A stretch of 64,000 nt of DNA from the NCBI GenBank assembly GCA_018857735.1, contig JABMCL010002673.1, positions 772,501-836,500 on the forward strand, read 5' to 3'. The stretch's first letter is position 1. Each line of letters starts with the position of its first letter. The notes below the pieces were generated by a model, which searched no databases, was not told where the DNA came from, and saw nothing but the letters and a program-made list of their open reading frames with translations. The translations under genes were made by a program, and so were the position numbers. Origin of the DNA: Alviniconcha marisindica. Taxonomy: Eukaryota; Mollusca; Gastropoda; Provannidae. Positions 27,897-39,764 of this stretch are shown here, in pieces.

Positions 27897-30800
27897 TCAA
27901 TGATGATGATATCCCCCTGTCTGTTGCTGAAACACATCTATTGAGTCACCATCCTCCATCTCCAACTGAAACAGGCAAATTGCACAAGTTTTTAAGTGCA
28001 CGCACACCTGGATTTCACTGGGCAGCTCTGAAATATGAAACTGACAAGTTGGAACACACCTACAAAAATAATCCAACAATGAATAGGTGAAATATCAGGA
28101 ACAACTGCTCGGTCAACTCACATTCAAAACACCAAAATGCACAAGTTGTCATTTTTATCACTCTTGTGACTACAAAAATGTGCACAATAAAAATGTGAAC
28201 AGGACATGCCTCTGTTACCACCCTTACTGAACATAGTGGCAGTACCTAAAGAATCATGGTCCTGTCCATGTGTGCCAGCATGTGTGCGTGGACTGGATGC
28301 ACTCCAGGTACAAGCAGCAGGGTACGCCATAGTTCCACCCCCCTCCCAATTAGGCAGTGGAGAGGCTGGTCTATCCACTGGCTTTTAGCTGCTATACATA
28401 TGGGAATGGGTTGTCTCGAGAGATTGCAAATTGACAGTGGTGGGCTCATCAAATGTATCTATGCACACACCAACAACAGAGCGACTGAGCATTTCAGACA
28501 GTCCTACTTTTGTTGTGCTGTGAAGCATAAAGCCCAGACAACCAGGGTAGTCTATCACACAAAAAGAAATCTTCACTGATAAATCAGTGGTGTAGCACAT
28601 AGACCACTGGAATGCAGGTCAGAAACAACAACAGGAAAAGAATGGATCAAGTACTCACCAAAGATGGCGTATCTTCATCATTGATTGGATTTCCATCAAA
28701 ACGAAACCGGACCGCTCCTGTTGTGATACCCTGTAAAAGCAAATACACACATATAATATTGCAAATTCTACTGAAATACAGCAATACCAAGGAGAGCACT
28801 CCTTTTGTGATTCATGTCCACTACTCTACTGCTTTACACATGCAATACGCACGCAAAGCAGTAATGCACAAAGAGTAACAACATGTGTTGCCAACTGGTA
28901 TTCAGCTGGCAACAAAGTTCTTTGGTTGTATAGACCAACAGAGCTGGAAATCAAAAGACAACATCATTCATCACCAGATGTCTTGCAGGCTAAAACCATG
29001 CAATATTTGTACTTGGTCTAATAAATAACTTACTTACATCACAAATGCTTATGTTCTTTCTGCATGTGTGACCGAATTTGTGTTGTTATTGTTACTGCTC
29101 AATACTTCTACTTGTGGAAAACAGGGTGCTGAATAAACATCTCTTTTTATTATTACCATACAACTTGCACTGTTGCAGTTTTGCTTTTCCAACATATCTG
29201 TTACATGGGGAATGTCACTTGAAAAACAACAACACAACAGTGTAAAGTCCAACCTGGGCTTCCATTAACCTTCACCGTACGTTGCTATAAAACTTTCTTC
29301 CCGTATGGTGTGGGTGAAAATTCACCCATACTTTATAAGACTAAGAGGATCACTTACACCATGTATGCAGTGGGTAAAAATCTGTATTATTAAACATAGT
29401 AACACTTTCACAGTGTACATTGTGGGTGAAAATTCACCCATGACTTTATCATAGTAAAACCGTCACTGCATACTTTGTGGGAGAAAATTCACCCATGAGT
29501 TTCACATAGCAGATTTCTTTGACATGACAGGGGTTTTCACTTTCATCCAATTTGTGGCATAGCTGTGTAATGCAGTACCTCACTCAGACAATTCACTTGG
29601 CTGAATACACTTTTGTTTAACTGGTTGGCTGGTTATGTAAATCATTCAGCAAGTCGCTGCATTTGTTCACACCCTCTCTCTCTTTGTGTGCGCTAATTTG
29701 TTATGGTGACCAAGCCACAACGTAGCATAACTATGAATAGCTGAGAGAATGTGTGCTTGGCAAAAATGAAAATAAAAACTTACTAGATTTTTAAGAACAA
29801 AGAACACTTCAAAATCAAATTCATTAATGATTGCTGGGTTTGCAGACAACGCATTAGCTCCAGATCAGCAAACGAACTCTGTAATAATGCCACTCAAAGA
29901 AAGCGTTTTGCTCTTCTCACTTTGTAAAGGACAACCAGCACCCTGTAAACTTGTTTCAGTGTAGTGTCTCGCTGTGTACAAATCATTGTGGATCATCCAC
30001 AGAATAGGAGAGAATGAGACAGACAAAGAGAGACACAGACAGAGACACACACACACATGCACTCACAGAGAGTGTTTGTATGTGTGTTATCATTGTCAAG
30101 AAAAGTTGCTGGCTGCCCAAGGTTCTGGACCAAATTCTGTGGTTTTAGCAGGTCCCGTTTCTCATCACTGTTTATGGCCCTGGCTCTCTGCCAACACGTC
30201 GGTTCTCAAGTTCAGCTACCAAAGGTATGGGTAAAAATTCACTCACTACATATGGCCTGCAGGGTTCTTCTTTGAAAACATGGGTGAATTTTCACCCAGG
30301 ACGCATGGCACGTTAAATATGTATGTTTTTTTTAATATTATTTTTGTTTTTCACAAACGTTACGTACATAATCTTTTGCAAGCACAAGGGGTAAAAGTAG
30401 TTGACAGTCATGAAATTTCCTCTTCACAACTTAAATATTTAATGAGCTATGAATTTATGCGTGAATTTTCACCCACTGCGTCTGGCAAAGGTTAATGCAC
30501 AAATGTGCATCCCTTAAGCACTAAAACAGAAAAGAACACACTAAAAAGTGCCACATTATGTTTTTAAGTCCATACCTCTTGTTCCTGACTGACTGAGAAT
30601 ACAGTCCTATGAACTTTTATTCTGAGGTCCCTTACCAGGGGTCATGCTGCATTTTAGAGATTTGCATCAACTGACGCGAAACATTATGTATTTTGCGTCA
30701 GTGGCACGAAAAATGCATACAGTATAACCTAGAATTAATGCACATTACAAATCCAAAATGAAGTAACGGTCTATAACGTGAGCAGACAAAAATAGTAAAA

Positions 30801-33800
30801 AGAAGGTCTATCCGTGCACAAAAAATGTGGTAATGTTCAGTAAATTTGCCGTTCACAGAAAAAGTTTTAATAAATCGGAACATTGTACACAGCATCATTT
30901 ATAAAGGAAGAACTGCAGCAGATGATGTCAGCGAACGCAGTTCTCGTCTACCGCAGGATTTAGTAACAAGATAAAGCTGAAGTCGAGGCTGCCACCATTT
31001 TCTCTCATTCGTATTCAGTGTCAACGCGTGTTTTGTTTTCGATTTTGCAGGCTTCTACATTTGAGTAAATTCTGATATTACACGCTGACAAATGAGGCAT
31101 ACTGCTTGGTTCCAAATTCCATATCTGGGATCGTGTCCTCCGCCGACTGACAGGAAAATATCACTGATCAGTTCGGCAAAATGTCTGGCCAGTCTGATAT
31201 GGGAACCAATCTTCTTCCAAGATCTATATGGGTTCGTTAGAATTCGGTTTCAAATTAATCGTCTTTTTTTGGAAAAGTATGCGAAATATATTCACAGACA
31301 GGATGCTACCGACTATAAGGTACATGGATAAGATTTTAGGAAAAGTTTCACCGTCGCCTTATAGTCCAAAAATTATGGTAGTTTACGGGGAGTTACGCGT
31401 CTATTTCGCTGTCCAGATCCCGCCCTTCATTGACTGGACTTGAACGGCCCAGATGACACTGAGTTTGCAAGTAGATCTAATGTTGAGTGACATGACATCC
31501 ACCAGTAAGGCATAACTTGTTTAAACGGTGTTGTCATTTTGCATATGGTGACGCAGCGATGTGGCTAAAATGAGTACAGCACCCCAAAAATGCAATATTT
31601 ATGCAAAATTTTGCAATGAGCGCGAACCCTGCTTACATTTGCAAGTGTCCACATTGAGCCATGCTTTCTGTCTCAAAACCAACAGCTACCTTACACCGAC
31701 TTTTGTATTGACAAACCTAAGACATTGAGGACTACACACTCATGTCACATCAGCAAAACACAACCACCCCAGCACAGACTGTTAGCACCAAGGTAACTAA
31801 CAAGTCATGACAATGCTTTATACACTGCGAGACATTTTGGTCATCTGGTTCTGAAAAAATAATATATAAAAAAATGCAAAGAAACTGTGGATCAAGTAGA
31901 GATTTTTGTAAAGGCTGTCACTGTGAAGGCTTCTAACATGAAAATATTTGTTGCAAATTTTCAACTGTCAAAAAACAAAACAAACAAAAAGTGAGGGAAA
32001 AAAGACCAAATGAGCTTCTTGAGTAAAATCAAAAATGGTCTTTCTTTTGTTCAAAGTAATCAAACTGGCACCATAGTCGTCAGGGAAGGCAACTAAAGTT
32101 TTGAGTGGCGGTAAGACATAATATACACATTAAATTACAGAATCGGCTGTAGCTATTTGTATTACTATTACTGTATTACTATTAACTTGTTCACCATTTG
32201 CAAAAGATAAAATCTTTCTCTCTTCATTCTCTGTTTGGTACTGATCTGTTCAACAGATCCAGTCTTACTCTGACTTGTTTCTGCTACTTTCAGACACATA
32301 ATTATATCGTAATGGTTTTCTGTTTTAAAGTGATATATATATTGCTTTCTTACTATACTACTTAAATTTAGTTAAAACTCCTGTAAATACTGACAGATGG
32401 ATGCTACTAAAACACATCCAGAGAGATGGCTGGGTTGTCAACCACCAGAGTAATACTGACATGGAGAGCTATGAGAAAGGGCATTTGAATAAACCTATCA
32501 GTATCAGTAGTATAACTGCCATAATGAGCCAACATACCCAAGTGTAGTACTAAAAGTGACACTGACAGATGAACTGAACCCAGACCTGAGTTGTACAAGG
32601 AGCAAAGGGTATCATATGCAAGCAGTATACTTATGCACAACTGCTGTTTCAGATTAGATGTGACTTTAAAATTGATGTGACTTTAAAATTGCCAAGGCAC
32701 CCTCTAAGTGTTGTAGCAGGGAGTCCCAGGTACCCCCTTGAAATACTCATTAATGGGAGCCCTGCCAACAGAAGTTACTAAAGTTTGGCTTAAAAAAATT
32801 ATGATGCACACTTACCGCTCTGTTACAATATGCTCCCATCAACTTCCTCAGGGGTGTGTTCTTTTTTATCTTAAAATGAACCACACTGCCATCCTGCCCT
32901 GTCACTTTCAAGTTGATGTGTTCACTTTCAGGCTTACAATCCTCAATCTGAAACAGTAACAGCACACATGACAGAATCTTGCATGAGTTTCTAAGTAAAC
33001 AGGGCACACAAATCTGATCAAACTGCAACAAGTGTGTGAGACTGTATGCATGTGCATGGTCATTTCATGTCTGGTATGTAATGCTTGTGTGTACAGTATC
33101 TATGTGACCTCAAAACATGTTCAACTGCTAGCTGGCTGTAGCAGCTGAGCAACGCTCTCAACAAAGAGCAGCCAGTGTCTGATACTCCAATCTCTGTCTT
33201 TATAGCTGTTATTACCAAATTACTGATTTTCAAAACACATTTGTTGTTTGTTAGAATGTTACCCTTGTTAACCCCTCAGGGCAACTGGGGTAAATTACCT
33301 TGGTAATAATATGCTATCAAGTTTCATAAATGCATACAGCAACCGCAACTGCAGCATTATTATTATTAACCCCTCCATTTTTAAAAGAACTACCCCCTCA
33401 AAAACTAAAACTAAACTTACAATGGCAAATGCCTGGAGCTACCACACTTTGTCAGTGCTACTTAAAAAGAAAGAACAAAATTAAAAAAGGAGATAAAAGG
33501 AACCAGACATTGGCAGCTAAGTAATCACTCCATAAAGCATCTTTGTCACTGCATAAAGCAACAGAAAGGTCACTGCATATTGACAAATTAACAAACAGAA
33601 AAGTCACTGTATATAACAGCTGAGATACAACATATGAGTTTTGTACATGGTCCTTCCATGTAAACGCAGCCCAGCACACCTACCCAAGTACATTACGGTC
33701 CAAGAGCAAGTAGTATTTATCCAAAAATCTGTACAAATTGTGTACACAGAGCCTAAAAGTAGTACAACTACCTCACTACCCAAAAGAAACCAAATCAGCA

Positions 33801-35272
33801 AAACTGAAGTGGAGAAAAAAAAGCAGAAAAGACGAATAGGATACTTGAAAAGTGCCTCATATCTTGCCATTACAAAAGCTAATCACACACCAAAGTGCCT
33901 TCGTGTCATCTCACACATCGTGCTTCCTCTAATCCTAAATCCACAGGCGTATGGAGCCAGGAAACAAAAAATTTCATGTCACCCTGTAATCATGAATGTC
34001 AAATAAAAAAACAAATTTGCTTCACCTTCAGGCTGGCAACCTGTGCTTCACCTCAAGATTTATTTCGCATAATACAGAAACAAGTGTCCACAAGTGTTTC
34101 ATGGGATTGATACGACATGCTGTGGGAGCAAAATAGTTAAACTGTAAACAAATCTGAAATTACAGGAAGACATTCAGTAGAGATGACGTATTATTATATA
34201 TGACCATAACAGCTGCAATCAGACGAGGCAAATGGTCTATTCTATATCTGGAATTGGCCACAAAGTATTGTGCATGCCATCTATGTAACACAGTTCAGAA
34301 CCTAAACCATGCTAAAATATTAAAAAAATAAACACACAAGGGCGCTAATTTGCAGTCAAAATACATAACACAAATACAACAACAAAGATCTGAGTTGCCT
34401 ACGGTAACTCTCACATGCCATGGGTGTAAAAACAACATACATAAACTCTGCCACAAGTACACCTTCTTGTATTTATTTTTAAAAAGTAAACAAATCTTGT
34501 ATGACACAAGGTAATGTTCTTTCAGTTTTAGAGTTCAGTGCAGAAATGCCCAACATTACACAACCCACGGTTGCTACCACAGCAGCAAAACAGATCTGCA
34601 GAATAAGGTTCTGTGATGTGAGCCACGAGTCTGCTTTGTTTCGGGGTCAGGGAGTGCAGTTCCCACAAACTCGCCGAGAAAAAAAGGTATTTAGTCTGTC
34701 GGATTCAGCCTCAATAGTACGTAGTTATGAGCCCTATTTTGCGGGGGGCTTCTTCTTTACAATTTCCTCTTATTACGAATACTGAACACAATGTCAAAGT
34801 ATTATGACAAGTTCACTGGAAACGTCTGTCTTCCATTACAACATGTGAACAGTTGACTGAGCACCTCCGTAGCCTCGTTTTCATTATCAGCAATTGTGAA
34901 CGCTTGGTCAAGTTCCGTTCACTGAAGATTGCATTTCCGTTCATAGGCAATTTTAGCTTCTCTTTCACCCCTCTGTTTGCCAAAGGTTGTTCACCATTTC
35001 ATATAGGATTATAAACATGCTGTACCACAAACAATTCACAAGAGCTGCTCCTATAAAAAATAAATAAAAATAATCTCAATTTTACATCACCACGCTGACT
35101 GTGTTTACCATGTGAGATCAGGAAAACGAAAAGCACGCACCACTTTGGCAGAAATGTTTTAATCGATAAACGGCTTTGGTCCTGCTTGACCGGTAAAACT
35201 ATCATAACGGAAGATACATCGTTTCAGCAATACAACACATACCTTCTTTTGACTTTGTTGATCCCCGTCCAT
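27897..35272 (-). CDS. SUMO: Small ubiquitin-related modifier (SUMO)
   Basis: A ubiquitin-like protein that is conjugated to lysines of nuclear proteins by E1 (SAE1/UBA2), E2 (UBC9) and E3 ligases. Four exons, all introns in phase 0: 35243-35272, 32816-32947, 28659-28730, 27897-27965. The product has 100 residues, close to human SUMO2 (95). The order is a short polar N-terminus ([10 protein letters not shown]), then the beta-grasp core with [34 protein letters not shown] and [19 protein letters not shown], and the C-terminus [16 protein letters not shown] followed by YHHH. SENP processing after the Gly-Gly would remove four residues. The core is closer to SUMO2/3 than to SUMO1. The N-terminus lacks the usual VKxE-type chain-forming motif; its only lysine in a similar place sits in C-K-P-E. 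The gene converges with MBTD1. Confidence 0.95.
29262..30497. mobile_element. Probable foldback or non-autonomous DNA element in SUMO intron 2
   Basis: The left end carries CATTAACCTTCACCGTACG and copies of GGGTGAAAATTCACCC at 29312 and 29424, plus a variant at 29479. The right end, near 30225-30497, carries the reverse complement: GGGTGAATTTTCACCC at 30282, a variant near 30459, then GGTTAATG. The two blocks form inverted repeats of about 230 bases around an internal segment of about 700 bases without coding potential. Confidence 0.55.
31353..31382. mobile_element. DNA-transposon terminal-repeat remnant
   Basis: GTCGCCTTATAGTCC followed by AAAAATTATGGTAG resembles the end of a widespread class of animal DNA transposons that read ACCGTATTTTTCGGACTATA or its complement. 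A shorter inverted match, CTACCGACTATAAGGT, lies at about 31305-31320. Recognition is by memory of the motif. Confidence 0.35.
34331..34465 (+). repeat. Half copy of foldback family A (SUMO intron 1)
   Basis: This holds GCGCTAATTTGC, CACAAATACAACAACAAAGA, CTGAGTTGCCTACGGTAACT and CTCACATGCCATGGGTG, matching the left arm of the complete element at 46205-46451. The right arm is missing. Confidence 0.65.
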
Positions 35273-35440
35273 GTTGGTGTGTTGACCACTCTATGCACAT
35301 TCACCAGCTGCAAAAATGGCGCACAAAGAGAAAGCACTGTGGGACGGTGTCTAAAAATATGATCAATTTTGATTGGTCTGAAGCTACTCTTAAATTCAAA
35401 ACTATTTTTCCAAAGTAAACTAGAATTGGCTTTGATATTA
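35273..35440 (-). promoter_or_regulatory. Upstream region of SUMO
   Basis: Bases just upstream of the SUMO start codon include a YY1-like AAAATGGCG on the plus strand near 35310 and an ATTGG at 35372-35376, which is CCAAT on the minus strand about 100 bases from the ATG. No TATA box was seen. The transcription start is unknown. Confidence 0.35.
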
Positions 35441-35821
35441 AATTACACACATCAAAAACCTTTAAAAAATAAATTTGAGCAATCTCCAACTAACTAATAT
35501 TAAGACTCACTCAGTATCTATTAACGACAAATATTTATTTTAGGTTTAGGACAGATACGCAACTACCAATGAAAACTATGCTTACAAATTCAGTTCGGGA
35601 TGTTTCGCGTGCAAGTATTGAACGCTTCCCTTCCCGGTCCTTGTGACGTCTGCTTAGCCGATTCATCAATGAACATTCATAACGCAGTGTGTGAGGGCCA
35701 TTATGATTTATCCCAGACGCCACCTCCGCCCTAGCCCCCCTTATAATTATAACAATGGGTTTTTTTGTTTGTTGTTTTGTTCTGTTTGTTTTTTAATGCA
35801 ATTTCAAGTCTAATCCGGCTG

Positions 35822-36720
35822 AGATGGGTGAAGTTGTACAGGCTGTCTCATCGCGAGGTTGCCTGTGCCACTGGGCCGCCAATCGGAGATGAAACCAATC
35901 GGAAACGTAACGAGGCCCAGGGCGCTTGTGCAGGATCAACGCACAAGGGAGTTAATTAGCGCTCGAAATACGTGACACAAGCACAACAACAAAAAGATTG
36001 GTCATACGTACAATCTTCCAATCACTGGACAAGCAAACAAGAACTCACTGAGTCAGCACCCACCCCACCCCTCCCCCAATAGATGTTTCTCCGCTCTAAT
36101 TTTTCATCGTTTCAGGTTGAACCGTTTAACTGTTAAGTGTCGTTTTGTGGCTTGAAGGGGATTTCCCCGAAAATTTGCAGATTGTTTGTCCGTGTCATAA
36201 TAAATATGCGTTATTTTGAACCTTTTTGTAAAGACCCGAGTCGCCTACAACTCTGACCGGCTGGCATGCGTGTAAATACAAGGTACAAGGCACAACTCAG
36301 TTCAGGAGCTGTGTGAGAGTCGAGGTGGCCGTCCTGAGCTGTCCGTCCTAACGAGCCTTCTGGTTTTTGTGGACGTAAAGAATTATTGAACCGTGCTTCG
36401 GCATTGGTCACAACTTGTCCCTAATATGTCAACTGACATCTGAGGACATTAAGCATCACTTCATCACAAGGCTCAGTAAGTTACCACTGGCGGCCCAGTA
36501 GCACAGGTCGCAAACTCCGATGAGTCAGAGCCCTGTGCAGTTTCACCCATGGATGGGCCTCTGGTGAGTTTATGTACATGTATGTACCTTGTATTTACAC
36601 GCATGCCAGGTCAGTGAGAGTTACCGTAGGCGACTCAGGTCTTTGTGAGTCGTTGTACTTGTGTTACGTATTTCCGGCCAGCGCTAATTCAGTAACTCCC
36701 TTGTGTGTTGATCGGTGGAG
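35822..36720. mobile_element. Nested repeat composite (families A and B)
   Basis: In order: a segment at 35822-35890 that is inverted at 36478-36550 (shared CACTGGGCCGCCA); a family A left end at 35931-35990 (AAGGGAGTTAATTAGCGCT); more family A at 36225-36295; a family B copy at 36302-36466; and a family A right arm at 36545-36715 ending GCTAATTCAGTAACTCCCTT. This is best read as family B and other DNA inserted into a foldback element. Confidence 0.6.
36302..36466 (+). repeat. Dispersed repeat family B, copy 2
   Basis: Starts AGGAGCTGTGTGAGAGTCGA, contains CCTAACGAGCCTTCTGG and TGCTTCGGCATTGGTC, and ends TGACATCTGAGGACATTAAG. Full-length relative to the copies at 38288 and 39004. Confidence 0.8.
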
Positions 36721-37089
36721 ACACTGAAACCAGTTGATCGAACGACTCAGTGACTGCGGCTCTCCCTCAGTCTGTGTTCTCAGTAGAGTCACTGAGTATG
36801 TTTGCGGGTGTAGTCAAGTTTCAGAGGGTGGGGGGTGGGGGGGGGGGGGGGGGGCGGGGGGGGGGGAAGAGAGCCTTAACTATAGTGGCAACTCCAGCAT
36901 CTGAAAGAGCCAAAGCCGCCTTTGTCCGGCCCGAACGCTGGAGTACACCTGGCTTCCGTCAGGGACCCCAGCACTCAGAAGAACATTTCCAGAGATTGGC
37001 ACAGTATACTCAGTGGAGGCATTGGAGAGACGGCCGTCAGATCTCCAAGCTGTACACTAAAATCCACAGCGGCTAGTCCACTGCCACAG

Positions 37090-37480
37090 AGTCCAGGCGA
37101 GATCAAGAGCGAGGGAGGTGAGCTGGACTCTCACGCCGGAAAAAGCTAGCCCAAAAGAGATCAAGAGCAGGGAGGTGGTGCTGGGCTAGAAAGAGAGTTG
37201 ACTTCTTTTGCTTCAGCTGTTTCCCAACGGCGGAGCTACGGACATTGTCTTTGTGACTGTTCTGCATAGCACTTGGGACAGCGTGGTGCGGTGGTCGCTG
37301 CGCAATGCCGGACGGACACTGCCTTAACATTCTGTTGTTCTGGCGGCGGTCCCCGGCAGCCAGTTCAGTGTGACGGCCCGGTCTTCCGGGTTGGCGCCTC
37401 AGTGTTTCGAGGTTTCACTCTTCTGTCCCCCTTTTCCCACTGACTCGTCCCCGTCCCTAAATAAGCCGCTTCTCGCCTCC
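37090..37480 (+). repeat. Dispersed element, copy 1 of 2
   Basis: Shares with 39326-39690 an ordered series: CCAGGCGAGATCAA, AGGGAGGTG, GAGATCA, TTGACTTCTTTTGCTTC, GGACATTGTCTTTGTGACTG and TTGTTCTGGCGGCGGTCC. Similarity is moderate and includes small insertions. No coding capacity was found. Confidence 0.65.
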
Positions 37481-37537
37481 GTGGAAATAAAGCAGTAAAA
37501 ACTCACACCCCCGGACTCAGGATCCACTGTGTATACG

Positions 37538-37745
37538 CGTGTCAGAGTTCGGCCTCAAGTCCGAGCTCGCGGCCCCCTCTCCTCTCGCCAGTGCCGCCGA
37601 GGTCACGACAGGCCGCAGTTCAGACTCATCCCAGCAAGGACACAGTACAGGAACTCTTCCTTCCTCCCCAGAACAATCAAGGATTGGAACTTCCTCCCGA
37701 AGAAAACAGTTGAGGCCACCACGCTTAACACTTTTGTGTCACTGA
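37538..37745 (+). mobile_element. LINE reverse-transcriptase C-terminal fragment
   Basis: One frame reads RRGHDRPQFRLIPAR, then NSSFLPRTIKDWNFLP, then a short tail with FVSLTGLL. This matches the characteristic extreme C-terminus of non-LTR retrotransposon ORF2 proteins (arginine-rich, then SFFPRTI..WN.LP). Nothing upstream continues the reverse transcriptase domain, so it is a 5'-truncated dead copy. Confidence 0.75.
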
Positions 37746-38287
37746 CAGGCCTCCTCGCAACCCCCCCCCCCCCCCCCCCCCACAGCCCTACCCGGCCCCA
37801 CCCCAGTTCCCCCTGAACTGACAGTGAACATACTAATGGAGCTTTAGGGCGAACCCCCCACCAAGTGTCTAGGCGGCGCGCCAGAATGATCAGCAATTGT
37901 AGTCGTGGACCCTCAACATGAAGGTGAAGAACGGGTGCTGCTATTGGGATCTGCATACAGAACTATGCACGAAAAACTTTATTGTCAAACTTTTTTTTAA
38001 CTGAGACAAACTATAATTTGTCTTTAGGCAAGAAAGTCGAAAATATGAGTTACGTCACATTAATTAATGAAACATTTCTCGACTCCCCTTCAGTAGCCCT
38101 CCTTGACATTCCGACGGAGTCTCCGCCGTACATTTCAAGTTTTTTTCTTCCCCCCGTGCCCCTTTAAAAACAAATCAGTTTAACATTGGTCGAGCGCCTG
38201 TTCATCTCACTATACCGCCATAAATTATAACCATGCGCTAGTGTTACATTATTTGAAGCTACTACTGAACGTAATGTACATAGTTCC

Positions 38288-38443
38288 GAGGAGCTGTGTG
38301 AGAGTCGGGGTGGCCGTCCTGGGCTGTCCGTCCTAACGAGCCTTCTGGTTTCCGTGGACGTAAAGATATATTGAACCATGCTTCGGCATTGGTCTCAGCT
38401 TGTCCCTAATATGTCAACTGACATCTGAGGACATTAAGCAACA
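38288..38443 (+). repeat. Dispersed repeat family B, copy 3
   Basis: Nearly identical in layout to 36302-36466, with the same start (GAGCTGTGTGAGAGTCG) and end (GAGGACATTAAGCA). A partial copy follows at 38488-38575 with only the first half. Confidence 0.8.
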
Positions 38444-39003
38444 CTACTTACCTACCTACGTAATGTCAATGTGTCACAGTTAGACCTCAGGAGCTGCGTG
38501 TGAAAGTCAGTCGAGGTGGCCGTCTTGGGCTCCCGTCCCTAACTCATAAGCCTACGGTTTCTGTGGACGTAAAGCCGGCAACACACCAACCAAGCGCATG
38601 TGTGTTTAGCTGTACTAACTGCCACTGAGGCCTGCACTTTTAACACGGAGAATGACAGAAGATCCGCTTTTACGTGCTGCTGCGGTTGTGGGTGGCGGAA
38701 CGGATACCGAAACTGATAAGAGTCAGCACAGAAAGGTGACCCTGGGGAAAAAAATTCTTCTTCTTCTGTACGTCACTCGGCCTCCAGTAAGTGCATGAAA
38801 CCATAAGGCTTATTAGGGACGGGGAGAATGGGGGGAAGGGGGCATGGAGGTGGGGGAAGAGGGAGAGTCATTATGATTATATACCTATCGCTACACCGCT
38901 GTCACCACCACTGAGAATGACCTGCATTAAGGTGGGCAGCGATGAGAGCCATTTTAATGTTTCATTAGTTGTGAGGGACAAAGTCACAAGACAGTGTTGA
39001 TGA

Positions 39004-39172
39004 AGTGTTGCTTAATGTCCTCAGATGTCAGTTGACATATTAGGGACAAGCCGCTGAGACCAATGCCGAAGCATGGTTCAATATAGCTTTACGTCCACGG
39101 AAACCAGAAGGCTCGTTAGGACGGACAGCCCAGGACGGCCACCTCGACTCTCACACAGCTCCTGAACTATGA
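39004..39172 (-). repeat. Dispersed repeat family B, copy 4
   Basis: Full family B sequence on the minus strand. It lies 34 bases downstream, on that strand, of a tRNA-like segment (39207-39271), which could be its intact head. Confidence 0.8.
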
Positions 39173-39206
39173 AGACAGTGTTCACAGACCACAACATTTG
39201 AAGAGA

Positions 39207-39271
39207 AAGGAGAGCCGAAGCAGATTCGAACCGAGGTCCTTCGGCTGCTTACCGCTAGGCCAAACCGGCTC
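39207..39271 (-). repeat. tRNA-like SINE head
   Basis: On the minus strand it has an A box TGGCCTAGCGG, a B box GGTTCGAATC and an acceptor-like pairing between GAGCCGG and TTCGGCTC. The T stem is imperfect and the segment is short for a tRNA, so a functional tRNA is unlikely. Confidence 0.6.
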
Positions 39272-39325
39272 GCGCTCACTCGACCTCCTTTATCATAAAT
39301 TCTATTGAAGATCATGTCACTGCGA

Positions 39326-39690
39326 CATGGTTCCAGGCGAGATCAAAAGATCTAGAGGAGGGAGGTGGAGCTGGACCTTCAAGTTAGCCCAGAAGAGATC
39401 ATGAGTGGAGCTGGGCTGCGAAAGTTGGACTTCTTTCGCTTCGAGTTGTTCCTCAACAGCAGTGCAACGGACATTGTCCTTGTGACTGCCCAAGCACGGC
39501 AGCGCACAAGTCGCTGGACAATGGCGAGGGGACACCGCCTCAACACTTCCATTGTTCTGGCGGCGGTCCACGTACGGTCTCTCCAGTCTTTTTCGGGCGG
39601 TATCCGCGGTCGAGCCTTCACTCTTTCGTCCCTTTCCCCCTCTGTCCCCGTCCCTAATAAGCCACTTCGCTTCTGTGGACGTAAAGCAAA
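39326..39690 (+). repeat. Dispersed element, copy 2 of 2
   Basis: Matches 37090-37480 in order and ends with a family B-like GTCCCTAATAAG and TCTGTGGACGTAAAGC. Overlapping open frames on both strands here are explained by the repeat and not by genes. Confidence 0.65.
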
Positions 39691-39692
39691 AT

Positions 39693-39764
39693 GGTCCCGG
39701 TCGCATACCCGAGACGTTTCGATCAACTTGAGAGTCCGTCGCTCTGCCATTGAGCAATCCTCCG
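39693..39764 (-). repeat. Possible tRNA-like fragment
   Basis: On the minus strand GCTCAATGGCAGAGC forms a perfect D-arm and GTCTCGGGTATGCGACCGGG a T-arm-like hairpin. The anticodon and acceptor stems do not form. Probably a SINE relic. Confidence 0.35.
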
